DNA of 64,000 nt. Source: Bradyrhizobium jicamae (GTDB lineage: Bacteria; Pseudomonadota; Alphaproteobacteria; Rhizobiales; Xanthobacteraceae). Positions within the stretch are counted from its first letter, which is position 1. Every line of letters starts with the position of its first letter. Position numbers and translations under genes: made by a program. Of this stretch, positions 1 to 7,878 are shown piece after piece. The stretch is from contig NZ_JAFCKQ010000002.1 of NCBI RefSeq assembly GCF_018130215.1, positions 372,001 to 436,000 on the forward strand, written 5' to 3'. A model generated the notes under the pieces. It made no database searches and was not told the DNA's origin. It saw only the letters and a program-made list of their open reading frames with translations.

Positions 1-228
1 CCAGCAGCGCACGAAGGTCAGCACCTTCTCGATGTGTGCGTCCGTGGGCGCAACGAAACCGTCCATCGCTTCCGTGATGTCGTCCATCGACACCTTCAGG
101 TGATTGGCTGCGAGCACGGATGGCGGCCGCTGCACCTGGTCGACATTGGCCATAACCGTGAGCACATGGCTGGCGCCGGTGGCCCGGACGGTATCGGGAA
201 GCGCGGCAAGCGAGCAGACGTGGAGCAT
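1..228 (-). CDS. Tyrosine phosphatase family protein (partial, N-terminal part only)
   Basis: The first 76 residues of a protein read leftwards off the window edge from an ATG at 228. It opens MLHVCSLAALPDTV and contains the segments ASHVLTVM, NHLKVSMDDI and HIEKVLTFV. This is the N-terminal pattern of the small bacterial protein-tyrosine-phosphatase-like family often found beside HD phosphohydrolase genes in Bradyrhizobium. The catalytic Cys-x5-Arg loop would lie beyond position 1, so activity cannot be judged. It lies downstream of the ygfZ-tag-HD string on the same strand, about 120 bp past the HD gene stop. The assignment rests on recognition of the N-terminus only. Confidence 0.7.
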   Translation of the reverse strand, partial: MLHVCSLAALPDTVRATGASHVLTVMANVDQVQRPPSVLAANHLKVSMDDITEAMDGFVAPTDAHIEKVLTFVRCW

Positions 229-348
229 GGAGGTCCTTGTGTCGGGTGGCCCCGATTATAACGGCCGCCGCGGGGTGGGCAAAGGCGCGATGCGATGTGC
301 CCACCCTGCGTCCTGCGGCGGAACTTGCCTGCCCTGCATTTTAAGGCG

Positions 349-957
349 CTACTGAAGCAGCGCCTTGAAGCGCTCGAGGAACTGTTTCTCAGCCCTGGCC
401 GCGGTCCACGGCGTCAGGTAGTCGCGCTCGGTCGCTTCGGGCAATCCGGGATCGCGGCCGAACAGGCGCCTGGCCTCGGCTTGCGAGAAGCCCGCAAGGC
501 GGGTTGCCTCGAGATAGGCAGCGCCGCGGTCGGCAGCCTTGATCTGCTGGGTGATCTCGTCGGCGAGCACCGCGGGCAGGCCGAAGCGGATATGGATCGC
601 GGACAACAGCCGCTTCTCCACCACCTTGTAGTCGCCGCCAAGCACCGCCTTGAACGGCGAGATCATGTCGCCGATGACGTACTCGGGGGCATCGTGCAGC
701 ATCGCGGCGAGGCGATAGCGCGCATCGACGCGCGGCATCTGCTGGCGCATCACGGCCTCGACCAGGAGCGTATGCTGCGCCACCGAGAAGATATGCGCCC
801 CGCTGGTCTGTCCGTTCCAGCGCGCGACCCGCGCCAGCCCATGCGCGATGTCGACGATCTCTATGTCGAGCGGCGACGGGTCGAGCAGGTCGAGCCGGCG
901 CCCCGACAGCATCCGCTGCCAGGCGCGGGCGGTCTCGATCGAATTGCGCGCGGTCAT
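349..957 (-). CDS. HD-domain phosphohydrolase, YfbR/5'-nucleotidase-like
   Basis: A 202-residue protein of the YfbR-like HD family, metal-dependent phosphohydrolases that include 5'-deoxynucleotidases. The metal site is visible as AQHT in the N-terminal half, LHDAPEYVIGD (the HD pair) and a later DR in KAADRGAAYLE. The ATG at 957 overlaps the stop of tag in an ATGA, which indicates translational coupling; an upstream in-frame ATG at 1008 would overlap tag by 55 nt and is less likely. The gene is the last of a ygfZ-tag-HD operon. The family is clear, but the exact nucleotide substrate is not. Confidence 0.88.
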   Translation of the reverse strand: MTARNSIETARAWQRMLSGRRLDLLDPSPLDIEIVDIAHGLARVARWNGQTSGAHIFSVAQHTLLVEAVMRQQMPRVDARYRLAAMLHDAPEYVIGDMISPFKAVLGGDYKVVEKRLLSAIHIRFGLPAVLADEITQQIKAADRGAAYLEATRLAGFSQAEARRLFGRDPGLPEATERDYLTPWTAARAEKQFLERFKALLQ

Positions 958-1580
958 TTCGCCTTGAGCCGTGGCGTGCGGACCTTGCCGCTGCAAGCCT
1001 TGTGACAAAAGCAGGTGACAAGATGATCGTTGACCATCCCGGTCGCCTGCATGAAGGCATACACGATGGTGGGACCGACGAACTTGAAGCCGCGGGCGCC
1101 GAGCTCCTTGGAGATCTTGATCGAAACCGGCGTCGAGGCCGGCACGCTCGCGGTGGTCTTGAACTGGTTGACCTTCGGCTTGCCGTCGACGAAGTCCCAG
1201 AGGAATTTCGAGAAGCCCGGACCTTCTTCCATGATCTCCAGGTAAGCCTTCGCGCTTGCCACCGTGCCCTCGATCTTGGCGCGGTTGCGAACGATGCCTG
1301 CATCGTTCATCAGCGCATGCACCTTCTTGTCGCCGTAGCGCGCGATCTTCTCGGGTTGGAAATCGTCGAACGCTTTGCGGAAATTCTCGCGCTTGCGCAG
1401 GATCGTGATCCAGGACAGGCCGGCCTGGAAGCCGTCGAGGATAAGCTTTTCATAGAGCGCGCGGTCGTCATATTCCGGCACGCCCCATTCACTGTCGTGA
1501 TAGGCCATGTAGAACGGGTCTTCACCCGGCCACGGGCATCGTGTCTTGCCGTCGGGATGCAGGCGCGCGGAACGGCTCAT
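954..1580 (-). CDS. tag: DNA-3-methyladenine glycosylase I
   Basis: A 208-residue constitutive base-excision repair glycosylase that removes 3-methyladenine from alkylated DNA. The family signature RCPWPGEDPFYMAYHDSEWG covers residues 14-33 and carries the first zinc ligands (Cys and His). The C-terminal HLVTCFCHK supplies the second His and Cys, completing the zinc snap seen in E. coli Tag. The helix-hairpin-helix core is full length. Both ends overlap neighbours by 4 nt (ATGA with ygfZ upstream and with the HD gene downstream), so the three genes are probably one transcript. Nothing looks truncated. Confidence 0.95.
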   Translation of the reverse strand: MSRSARLHPDGKTRCPWPGEDPFYMAYHDSEWGVPEYDDRALYEKLILDGFQAGLSWITILRKRENFRKAFDDFQPEKIARYGDKKVHALMNDAGIVRNRAKIEGTVASAKAYLEIMEEGPGFSKFLWDFVDGKPKVNQFKTTASVPASTPVSIKISKELGARGFKFVGPTIVYAFMQATGMVNDHLVTCFCHKACSGKVRTPRLKAK

Positions 1581-2458
1581 GCGACGGTCTGCTTCGGCGG
1601 GGTGCGGACGACGTCGGGCTCGGCGAGGTGCAGCGACAGTCCACCGGCGGTCAGCGGCAGGCCTGCATCGAGCGCATCGGCAACACGATCGATGCGGACC
1701 AATGCAAGGCCGTTCTGGCCTGCACTCGAGCCGATGGTGCCGACCTGCTTGTCACCGGCCAGGATGGTTGCGCCGGCCTCAGGTGAGGGGCCGTCGAGGA
1801 TGACCTTCACCGTGCGGGTGCGCGCCGTGCCACGGTGCTGCATGCGCGACACCACCTCCTGGCCGACATAGCAACCCTTGTCGAAATCCACGCCGTGGAG
1901 GTGGTCCATGTTGGTCTCGTGCGGAAAGGCGTCACCATAGATGAAATCGAGTCCGCCGCGCGGCACGCCGGTCGCGATGCGATGCGCCTCATAGGCGGCA
2001 CTGTCGACAAGATCGGCGCCGATCAATTCGGCGAGCTTCTGCTTCAGATCCTCCGGGACCAGGATGCGCCAGCCGAGCGCCGCATTGCGCGGGTCAGCGT
2101 AGGCGAGATCCACCGTCATCGTCGCGTCGCCGTCCCAGGCGGCCAGCACGCCGAGGCTATCGGAGAGGTTCTCGACGACGACCTTGGCGCGCAGCTTGTA
2201 GAAGCCGAGCTTGTCGGCGAGCGCCTTGGCCAGCGCGCGTGGTGCGTCGATCAGGAAGCCGCCGCCGTGGCCGGCAGGTATCTCGGTGATCAGGAAATCG
2301 ACGATGATCTTGCCCTGCGGCGTCAGCAGTGCGCCGAACCGGGCCAGCCCCGGGCGCAGCTCGCCGATGTCGGTCGTGATGAGCCCGTTGAGGAAATTGC
2401 GGGCGTCCTCGCCAGAGACCTTCACCACGCCCCGATCAGGAAGAAACGCTGCTTTCAT
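1577..2458 (-). CDS. ygfZ: YgfZ/GcvT-domain folate-binding protein
   Basis: A 293-residue member of the YgfZ family, GcvT-like tetrahydrofolate-binding proteins that help assemble or repair certain Fe-S clusters. The diagnostic K-G-C-Y-x-G-Q-E motif is present as DKGCYVGQEVVSR in the second half, with the invariant cysteine. The N-terminus (LPDRGVVKVSGEDARNFLNG) is typical of the family. It is the first gene of the ygfZ-tag-HD operon and is divergent from the dihydroorotase-like gene at 2587. The 128 bp gap between them must hold both promoters. Confidence 0.93.
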   Translation of the reverse strand: MKAAFLPDRGVVKVSGEDARNFLNGLITTDIGELRPGLARFGALLTPQGKIIVDFLITEIPAGHGGGFLIDAPRALAKALADKLGFYKLRAKVVVENLSDSLGVLAAWDGDATMTVDLAYADPRNAALGWRILVPEDLKQKLAELIGADLVDSAAYEAHRIATGVPRGGLDFIYGDAFPHETNMDHLHGVDFDKGCYVGQEVVSRMQHRGTARTRTVKVILDGPSPEAGATILAGDKQVGTIGSSAGQNGLALVRIDRVADALDAGLPLTAGGLSLHLAEPDVVRTPPKQTVA

Positions 2459-2586
2459 TCGAAAATTTGGCTCTTTTCCAAGTTCCTTGGGAAACGGGCT
2501 GATCGCCGATATCCCCTGCCAAGCTAAGGCGCTAGAGTGCTCCGAACAAGGCCCGCGCGACAGCGGAAAGCGGGCGCCGAGGACCG

Positions 2587-3921
2587 ATGAATCAGCGTTT
2601 TGACACCATTCTAAAATCCGGCACCGTGGTCAATCAGGACGGCGAGGGTCTGCGCGATATCGGCATAGTCGATGGCCGCATCAGCGCGATCGGCTCACTC
2701 GCCCAAGCCTCGGCCGGCGAGGTGATCGACTGCAAGGGCCTGCACATCCTGCCCGGCGTCATGGATACCCAGGTGCATTTCCGCGAGCCAGGCCTGACCC
2801 ACAAGGAGGATCTGGAGACGGGATCGCGCAGCGCCGTGATGGGCGGTGTCACGGCCGTGTTCGAGATGCCGAACACCAATCCGCTCACGGTGACGGAAGC
2901 GGCCTTCGGCGACAAGATCAAGCGCGCGCATCACCGCATGCACTGCGATTTCGCGTTCTTCATCGGCGGCACGCGCGAGAACGTGCAGGACCTGCCGGAG
3001 TTCGAGCGGGCGCCGGGCTGCGCCGGCGTCAAGGTCTTCATCGGCTCGTCCACCGGAGCGCTCCTGGTCGAGGACGATGCGAGCCTGCGGCGGATCTTCC
3101 AGGTGATCCGGCGCCGCGCCGCGTTCCATGCCGAGGACGAATATCGCCTCAACGAGCGCAAGCCGCTGCGCGTCGAGGGTGACCCACGCTCGCATCCGGT
3201 TTGGCGTGACGAGGTGGCGGCGCTGATGGCGACCGAGCGTCTGGTCAAGCTGGCGCGCGAGACCGGCAAGCGCATTCACGTGCTTCATATCTCGACCAAG
3301 GAAGAGATTCTCTATCTGCGCGACCATAAGGACGTCGCGTCCTGCGAGGCGACGCCGCATCACCTGACCATGGCTGCGCCCGAATGCTACGAGCGGCTCG
3401 GCACGCATGCACAGATGAATCCGCCGGTGCGCTCGGCCGATCATCGCGCCGGCATCTGGTACGGCATCGAGCAGGGCATTGTCGACGTGCTCGGTTCGGA
3501 TCACGCGCCGCATACGCTCGAAGAGAAGGCGAAGACCTATCCGGCGTCGCCCTCGGGGATGACCGGCGTGCAGACGCTGGTGCCCTTGATGCTCGACCAC
3601 GTCAATGCGGGCCGGCTGTCGCTGGCGCGCTTTGTCGACCTGACCAGTGCCGGGCCGGCGCGCCTGTTCAACATCGCCTGCAAGGGCCGCATCGCGGCGG
3701 GCTATGACGCCGACTTCACCATCGTCGACCTCAAGCGCAGCGAGGCCATCACCAACAAATGGATAGCTTCGCGCGCAGGCTGGACGCCCTATGACGGCGT
3801 GCGCGTTCAGGGTTGGCCGGTCGGCACCTTCGTGCGCGGCCGACGCGTGATGTGGCAGGGCGAACTGACGGCAGCCTCGCTCGGGGAACCGGTGCGGTTC
3901 CTGGAGACGTTGAAGCCGTAA
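2587..3921 (+). CDS. Dihydroorotase-type amidohydrolase (class I)
   Basis: A 444-residue cyclic amidohydrolase, most likely dihydroorotase (reversible cyclisation of N-carbamoyl-aspartate to dihydroorotate in pyrimidine synthesis). Visible features are the metal-site strand MDTQVHFREPG near residue 60, the conserved EMPNTNP, a Lys in GVKVFIGSS that could be carboxylated, His ligands in FHAEDE and HVLHIST, and the GSDHAPH Asp motif. The first His of the usual HxH is Gln here (QVH); I recall this form from Rhizobiales homologues. A GAGGA Shine-Dalgarno sits just before the ATG. A pyrC/pyrX-like or hydantoinase role cannot be separated by eye. Confidence 0.85.
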   Translation: MNQRFDTILKSGTVVNQDGEGLRDIGIVDGRISAIGSLAQASAGEVIDCKGLHILPGVMDTQVHFREPGLTHKEDLETGSRSAVMGGVTAVFEMPNTNPLTVTEAAFGDKIKRAHHRMHCDFAFFIGGTRENVQDLPEFERAPGCAGVKVFIGSSTGALLVEDDASLRRIFQVIRRRAAFHAEDEYRLNERKPLRVEGDPRSHPVWRDEVAALMATERLVKLARETGKRIHVLHISTKEEILYLRDHKDVASCEATPHHLTMAAPECYERLGTHAQMNPPVRSADHRAGIWYGIEQGIVDVLGSDHAPHTLEEKAKTYPASPSGMTGVQTLVPLMLDHVNAGRLSLARFVDLTSAGPARLFNIACKGRIAAGYDADFTIVDLKRSEAITNKWIASRAGWTPYDGVRVQGWPVGTFVRGRRVMWQGELTAASLGEPVRFLETLKP

Positions 3922-3935
3922 TTGCTTCCTGGAAT

Positions 3936-4208
3936 CTACTGCCTGGCCAGCACCAGCGAGAACTCGCCGTTGCGCACGCGTGCGGGCAAGCCTTCTGCGA
4001 ATTTGGCGACCGCGTCCTCACCATAGGTGGAGACGAGCTCGGCCAGCGCGGCAAACAGGCTCGCCTGCGCCAGGCAATCGCCATCGACGCCGTCATGACG
4101 CGCTTCCGCCCAGGCCTCGTTGAGATAGCTCAGCGCGGCCTGCTTCTGCTCGTGATCTGGGCGCGGGTCGTCGTCGTGGTGGAAGGAAAAAGACGCTGGG
4201 TGGCGCAT
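3936..4208 (-). CDS. Small conserved-type hypothetical protein
   Basis: About 90 residues, predicted soluble, acidic in the middle. The N-terminus is HHDDDPRPDHEQKQAALSYL, followed by a helical segment rich in Ala and Glu. No domain is recognised. The start is uncertain: in-frame ATGs occur at 4208 and 4217 and a TTG at 4220, none with a good ribosome binding site. It is convergent with the dihydroorotase-like gene (14 nt apart), and codon use resembles its neighbours, so it is probably real. Its function is unknown. Confidence 0.6.
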   Translation of the reverse strand: MRHPASFSFHHDDDPRPDHEQKQAALSYLNEAWAEARHDGVDGDCLAQASLFAALAELVSTYGEDAVAKFAEGLPARVRNGEFSLVLARQ

Positions 4209-4360
4209 GCAACTCATCAAAATGTGTGCGCAGTCCGGACGCGAACCGCGCGAGGCCGTCGAGATGTAGCACGCATGTGGATACCGGCTAGCCCATTTCT
4301 TTAAGAAAGGTTAACGCCGCTTCACGCATTTGAAGGGGAATTCCGGACGGTGGCCGACGC

Positions 4361-5017
4361 TCAGCCGAAAGAGCTGTGGATATGATCGAGCACCGCGCGC
4401 GGCGAGGCGCAGAGATGGCTCGCGCCCGCCTCGATCAGCTCCTCGGCGCTGCCGTAGCCATAGGTGACGCCGACCGCGCGGATGCCGTTGCGTCTTGCGC
4501 CGATCACGTCGTGGCTGCGGTCGCCGATCATCACGGCGTGCGCGGGGTCGACGCCGGTCTGCTCGATCGCGTAGCCGAGCAGGTCGACCTTGTTGACGCG
4601 AGTGCCGTCGAGCTCGGACCCGAACACGTGCTCGAAATAGTCCGACAGGCCGAAATGCGCGATGATCCGCGCCGCGAAGACGTGCGGCTTGCTGGTGGCC
4701 ACGAACACGCGGCGCGGCGTTTCGTGCAGCGCGGCCAGCACGTGCTCGATGTCGGGATAGACGCTGTTCTCGAACAGCCCGACATCGCTGAACCGCTCGC
4801 GGTAGAGCTCAACCGCGCGGTCGGCGAATTCCTCGCCGCCGAGCAGCGCCGCGAAGCTCGCCCGCAAGGGCGGCCCGATGCACCAGGTCAATTCGTCCTG
4901 CGAGGGAACCACGCGGTCAAGCTTGCGCAGCGCATACTGGATCGAGCCGGTGATGCCGGGCTTCGGGTCGGTCAGCGTGCCGTCGAGGTCGAAGAAGATC
5001 ACGGGCTCAGTTGGCAT
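4361..5017 (-). CDS. HAD-superfamily phosphatase, Gph-like
   Basis: A 218-residue haloacid dehalogenase-type hydrolase of the phosphoglycolate phosphatase-like subfamily. Motif I is FFDLDGTLTD at residues 8-17 with the nucleophile Asp and the general acid Asp. Motif II is VATSKP with Thr/Ser, and motif IV is IGDRSHD near residue 165. The helical cap between motifs I and II fits subfamily IA. Its ATG lies inside the 3' end of the TIGR02301-type gene upstream (11 nt overlap), so the two are co-transcribed. The substrate is unknown; Gph is a structural analogy rather than a functional claim. Confidence 0.88.
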   Translation of the reverse strand: MPTEPVIFFDLDGTLTDPKPGITGSIQYALRKLDRVVPSQDELTWCIGPPLRASFAALLGGEEFADRAVELYRERFSDVGLFENSVYPDIEHVLAALHETPRRVFVATSKPHVFAARIIAHFGLSDYFEHVFGSELDGTRVNKVDLLGYAIEQTGVDPAHAVMIGDRSHDVIGARRNGIRAVGVTYGYGSAEELIEAGASHLCASPRAVLDHIHSSFG

Positions 5018-5396
5018 AACGGGCCGTCAGGTCGCGTGAGATTTTCGAGCCCTCCTCGATGTAGCGGCGGATGGCGACCGTGGCAGCCGGCGTGCAGGTG
5101 CGGTAGGTCTGCTGGAAGCCGTTATACCCGCGGTTGAAGCCGGCGATCATGCGCGCACGGCGGTCGCCCGAAGGGGTTTCGGCATCGATCAGCGCCTGCA
5201 TCTCGTTGCGCCATTTCGCGCCTTCATTGGCGCCGCAGATTCCGCGCAGGTAGTGCAGGGTGCCAAGGATCTCGGCCAGCCGCTGCAAGTCTCCATCGAA
5301 CGGCGCAGCCGCGTCCTGCGCCCGGGCGGGCGTCACAGGGCATGCCGACATCAGGATCACAGCGGCCAGGACCAGCCTGGAAAAATGCTTGGACAT
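5007..5396 (-). CDS. TIGR02301-type small exported protein
   Basis: A 129-residue protein with an N-terminal signal peptide (Lys/Arg, then hydrophobic LVLAAVILMSA, cleavage near ARAQD) and a compact helical domain. The conserved pieces LHYLRGICG, WRNEM and AGFNRGYNGFQQTYRTC carry two cysteines. This matches the alphaproteobacterial family I know as TIGR02301, of unknown function. The start at 5396 (MSKHF) is preferred because the longer frame from 5432 would put charged residues in front of the signal peptide. It overlaps the HAD phosphatase gene. Confidence 0.82.
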   Translation of the reverse strand: MSKHFSRLVLAAVILMSACPVTPARAQDAAAPFDGDLQRLAEILGTLHYLRGICGANEGAKWRNEMQALIDAETPSGDRRARMIAGFNRGYNGFQQTYRTCTPAATVAIRRYIEEGSKISRDLTARYAN

Positions 5397-5471
5397 CAGG
5401 GGTTCCGAAACGGCCGTGGTATGCCCCCTCAATGCGCCCGAGGCAAGGCGGTCAGAGCCCGGAATCCGGGC

Positions 5472-5891
5472 TCAAACCAGGCTCCGGGCGGCCGCGATCA
5501 CCTCGTGGAGCCCGCCGGTGACCTTGAGATCGCCGATCTCCTCCGGCGCCAGCCATTTGAAATCGTCGTGCTCGTGGTTCAGCACCGGTTCCCGGGACGA
5601 CCAGCGTGCCGCGAACGACATGATCAGGTAGTGCCCGCCGCCCGAACTGGTCGGCAGCACCTCGCGCCAGCCGGCGAGCCCCAGGATCTCGATCCGCAGG
5701 CCAGTCTCCTCGTCGACCTCCCGGTGCAGGGCTGTGTGCAGCGATTCGCCGAATTCGACACGGCCGCCGGGCAGCGAATAGAACCCCTTGCCGGGCGAGC
5801 GTGCGCGACGCACCAGCAGCACCTTGCCGTCGCGGAAGATCACGCCGGAAACGGCCAGTTGCGGGCGGGACGGGGGTTCGGGAGAGGTCAA
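5472..5891 (-). CDS. Nudix hydrolase
   Basis: A 139-residue single-domain Nudix pyrophosphohydrolase. The Nudix box is complete (GGRVEFGE, then REVDEETGL), giving the G-x5-E-x7-R-E-x2-E-E metal-binding helix. Such enzymes hydrolyse nucleoside diphosphates linked to another group; the substrate is not predictable here. The only start upstream of the first beta strand (LAVSGVIFRDG) is a TTG at 5891 without a strong ribosome binding site, so the exact start is uncertain. It lies 75 nt downstream of the next minus-strand gene's direction change and 75 nt upstream of the TIGR02301-type gene. Confidence 0.87.
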   Translation of the reverse strand: MTSPEPPSRPQLAVSGVIFRDGKVLLVRRARSPGKGFYSLPGGRVEFGESLHTALHREVDEETGLRIEILGLAGWREVLPTSSGGGHYLIMSFAARWSSREPVLNHEHDDFKWLAPEEIGDLKVTGGLHEVIAAARSLV

Positions 5892-5933
5892 GGTCGTCGG
5901 AAACCGGTTTTGCGCGCTATCATGCCCGAGAAA

Positions 5934-6434
5934 TCATGCACTCGCCATGATGCTGTCGACATCGGCCTCCGCGGCGCCGTTGATCACGCCGGCGGTCAGC
6001 ATGACCAGCGGCTTGACCCAGACGATCGCCTGCTCGGCAAGCGCCACCCGGCTTTTGTCCTGCTGCACCTGGCGCATCGCCGAGCCGACCTCGGTCAGGA
6101 TGCACGTCATGCTGTCGGTGAGATGGTCGAATTCGGCGCGGATCTGCCCGTCCGCGGTCTGGTAAGCCTCGATCGCGAGATCGCGTGCCCGGAAATTGGA
6201 GGCTATGAAATGCTCCGCATAGGACAGCGGTGTCCATTCCAGGAAATCGCTGGCGCATTCCGGCATGTCCGGAACCATCTCGAGCAGCATGATGGCTTCA
6301 TTGAAGTGATTGAGGTAGTCGGTAGCAAGCCCGGTGCGGGGATTGATGTTGGCAGCGCGCAACTGCGCCGCCCGCGCCTCGTCGGGGTACGTCGGTCGCG
6401 GGGATGAGCCCGCTATGGCGGCCGTTGAGGTCAT
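5934..6434 (-). CDS. Conserved-type hypothetical protein
   Basis: A 166-residue, mostly helical soluble protein with an ATG at 6434. Recognisable pieces are NPRTGLATDYLNHFNEAIML, then WTPLSYAEHF and a C-terminal segment ending DVDSIMASA. I believe I have seen similar proteins in Bradyrhizobium genomes but know no function for them. It is divergent from the SRAP gene at 6497, with 62 nt between the starts. No membrane segment, signal or catalytic motif is visible. Confidence 0.7.
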   Translation of the reverse strand: MTSTAAIAGSSPRPTYPDEARAAQLRAANINPRTGLATDYLNHFNEAIMLLEMVPDMPECASDFLEWTPLSYAEHFIASNFRARDLAIEAYQTADGQIRAEFDHLTDSMTCILTEVGSAMRQVQQDKSRVALAEQAIVWVKPLVMLTAGVINGAAEADVDSIMASA

Positions 6435-6496
6435 CTGCCGCAGTCTTTAACTGTCGGGGTTAAGGGCGAATAAATGCATACCACTCTGGACGGGAT

Positions 6497-7258
6497 ATGT
6501 GCGGACGCTTTGTGATCACCTCGCCGCCGGCGGCGTTGCGCCAGATGTTCGGCTACATCGAGCAGCCCAATTTTCCGCCACGGCACAATGTCGCGCCGAC
6601 CCAGCCGATTCCGGTGGTGATCCTGGAGAATGGCGGCCGGCATTTTCAGTTGATGCGCTGGGGCCTGATCCCGTCCTGGGTCAAGGATCCCAGGACCTTC
6701 TCGCTGTTGATCAACGCCCGCTCCGAGACGGTGCGGGAGAAGCCGGCATTCAAGAACGCGATCAAGCGCCGCCGCGCGCTGATCCCGGCCGACGGCTATT
6801 ACGAATGGCAGGACGCCGGCGGCCGCAAGCGGCCGTTCTTCATCCATCGCCGCGACGGTCATCCGATTGCGTTTGCCGCGCTTGCCGAGACCTGGATGGG
6901 CCCGAACGGCGAGGAGCAGGACACCGTCGCGATCGTCACCGCGCCTGCGAGCCCCGACCTGGCGCGGCTGCATCACCGTGTACCGGTCACGATCGATCCC
7001 GAAGCGTTCGAGCACTGGCTCGACTGCCGCACCAACGATGTCGATGACGTCATGCCGATGCTGCGGGGACCTCAAGTCGGGGAATTCGACTGGCATCAGG
7101 TGACGACGCGGGTCAACAGTTTCGCCAACGACGATCCGCAACTGATGTTGCCGATGACCGCGGAGGAGATCGCCGCGGAGGAGGCGCCGCCGCCGAAGAA
7201 GACTGCGCAGCGCAGGACCTCCGTGCGCGAGGATGACGGGCAGGGGTCGTTGTTCTGA
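6497..7258 (+). CDS. SOS response-associated peptidase (SRAP/YedK/HMCES family)
   Basis: A 253-residue SRAP-domain protein that shields abasic sites in single-stranded DNA by a thiazolidine crosslink from its N-terminal cysteine. Cys2 is present in MCGRF. The conserved NVAPTQ, the RWGLIPSW strand, NARSET, the catalytic Glu in GYYEWQ and the HHRVPV strand are all in place. The C-terminus extends as a charged tail (EEAPPPKK, then GQGSLF) past the fold. No LexA box is evident in the short upstream gap. The family assignment is secure. Confidence 0.94.
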   Translation: MCGRFVITSPPAALRQMFGYIEQPNFPPRHNVAPTQPIPVVILENGGRHFQLMRWGLIPSWVKDPRTFSLLINARSETVREKPAFKNAIKRRRALIPADGYYEWQDAGGRKRPFFIHRRDGHPIAFAALAETWMGPNGEEQDTVAIVTAPASPDLARLHHRVPVTIDPEAFEHWLDCRTNDVDDVMPMLRGPQVGEFDWHQVTTRVNSFANDDPQLMLPMTAEEIAAEEAPPPKKTAQRRTSVREDDGQGSLF

Positions 7259-7261
7259 GGT

Positions 7262-7292
7262 CCGGTCACGCCGCGTGAAGCGGCATGACCGG
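7262..7292. terminator. Hairpin between convergent SRAP and tautomerase genes
   Basis: CCGGTCA and TGACCGG pair, followed inward by one mismatch and GCCGC/GCGGC around a GTGAA loop. It lies 4 nt after the SRAP stop and 19 nt before the tautomerase stop. The symmetry suits a bidirectional terminator, though neither side has a clear T-run. Confidence 0.5.
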
Positions 7293-7310
7293 TGACGTCT
7301 TGCGATCGGC

Positions 7311-7727
7311 TCACGCGGCAGCGACCGCCGAGCCGAGATCGGCATTGCTGTAGGCCTTGCCGCCGATGCCCCAGGCGCCCTCGACGGCGTAGTTGACGTT
7401 GCCGAAGATGTGCTCGCGCTTGATGCGGCCGGCCGCGGCGTTCTCGATGATGGTGGTGCCCTCGGCGATCCAGGCGTCCTTCAGCTCCTGTGTCGGCAAC
7501 ACGAATGAGGGCACCTTGAGCTCGAAGATCGCGATGTCGGCAGGCCTGCCGCCGGAGAAGGTGCGGCCCTTCGGCACCACGGTGACTTCGCCGATCACGT
7601 TGGGTGTCATGAACGTGTTGCCGGACAGGCCATGCAGGCGCAGCAGCAGGTCGGTGAGCTTGCGGAACGCTTCGGCCTCCCCGGCGGGGGTCAGCGCGCC
7701 TTCGGGGACGATGATCTGGATCGGCAT
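7311..7727 (-). CDS. Tautomerase-family protein
   Basis: A 138-residue protein with the Pro2 (mature Pro1) start PIQIIVPEG and the segments LRLHGLSG and TPNVIGEVTVVPKGR, placing it in the tautomerase/4-oxalocrotonate tautomerase superfamily as a longer, possibly two-motif form. The N-terminal proline would be the catalytic base. It is divergent from a TetR regulator; three copies of a GATAACGATCGTTATC operator and a strong hairpin lie in front of it. It has a good ribosome binding site (AAGGAG). The natural substrate is unknown. Confidence 0.82.
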   Translation of the reverse strand: MPIQIIVPEGALTPAGEAEAFRKLTDLLLRLHGLSGNTFMTPNVIGEVTVVPKGRTFSGGRPADIAIFELKVPSFVLPTQELKDAWIAEGTTIIENAAAGRIKREHIFGNVNYAVEGAWGIGGKAYSNADLGSAVAAA

Positions 7728-7754
7728 GTCGGAATCTCCTTGAGCGGATGGGAT

Positions 7755-7782
7755 CTCGGCCCGCGGTTGTCCGCGGGCCGAG
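7755..7782 (-). other. Perfect 12-bp stem-loop in tautomerase leader
   Basis: CTCGGCCCGCGG pairs with CCGCGGGCCGAG across a 4-nt TTGT loop. It lies between the operator array and the tautomerase ribosome binding site, so in the leader of that minus-strand transcript. It may affect mRNA stability or attenuation, or be a terminator for leftward or rightward read-through. Confidence 0.6.
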
Positions 7783-7791
7783 CGATCATTA

Positions 7792-7859
7792 GATAACGAT
7801 CGTTATCCAACAAACATAACGATCGTTATCGTGTCAAGAATAAGATAACGATCGTTATC
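7792..7859. promoter_or_regulatory. Triple palindromic operator for the divergent TetR regulator
   Basis: Three copies of one palindrome occur: GATAACGATCGTTATC at 7792-7807, the 14-bp core ATAACGATCGTTAT at 7816-7829, and the full 16-mer at 7844-7859. Centres are 23 and 29 bp apart. They fill the gap between the tautomerase gene (start 7727) and the TetR gene (start 7879), the classic layout for autoregulation of a divergent pair. Confidence 0.88.
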
Positions 7860-7878
7860 AACTTGATGTGAGGCGCGG

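Noticed and set aside
2695..3600. Long minus-strand frame (301 codons) opposite the dihydroorotase-like gene
   Set aside because: It is an antisense frame of a clear GC-rich gene; its translation is Arg/His-rich with no domain. The same applies to the many long antisense frames across the window.
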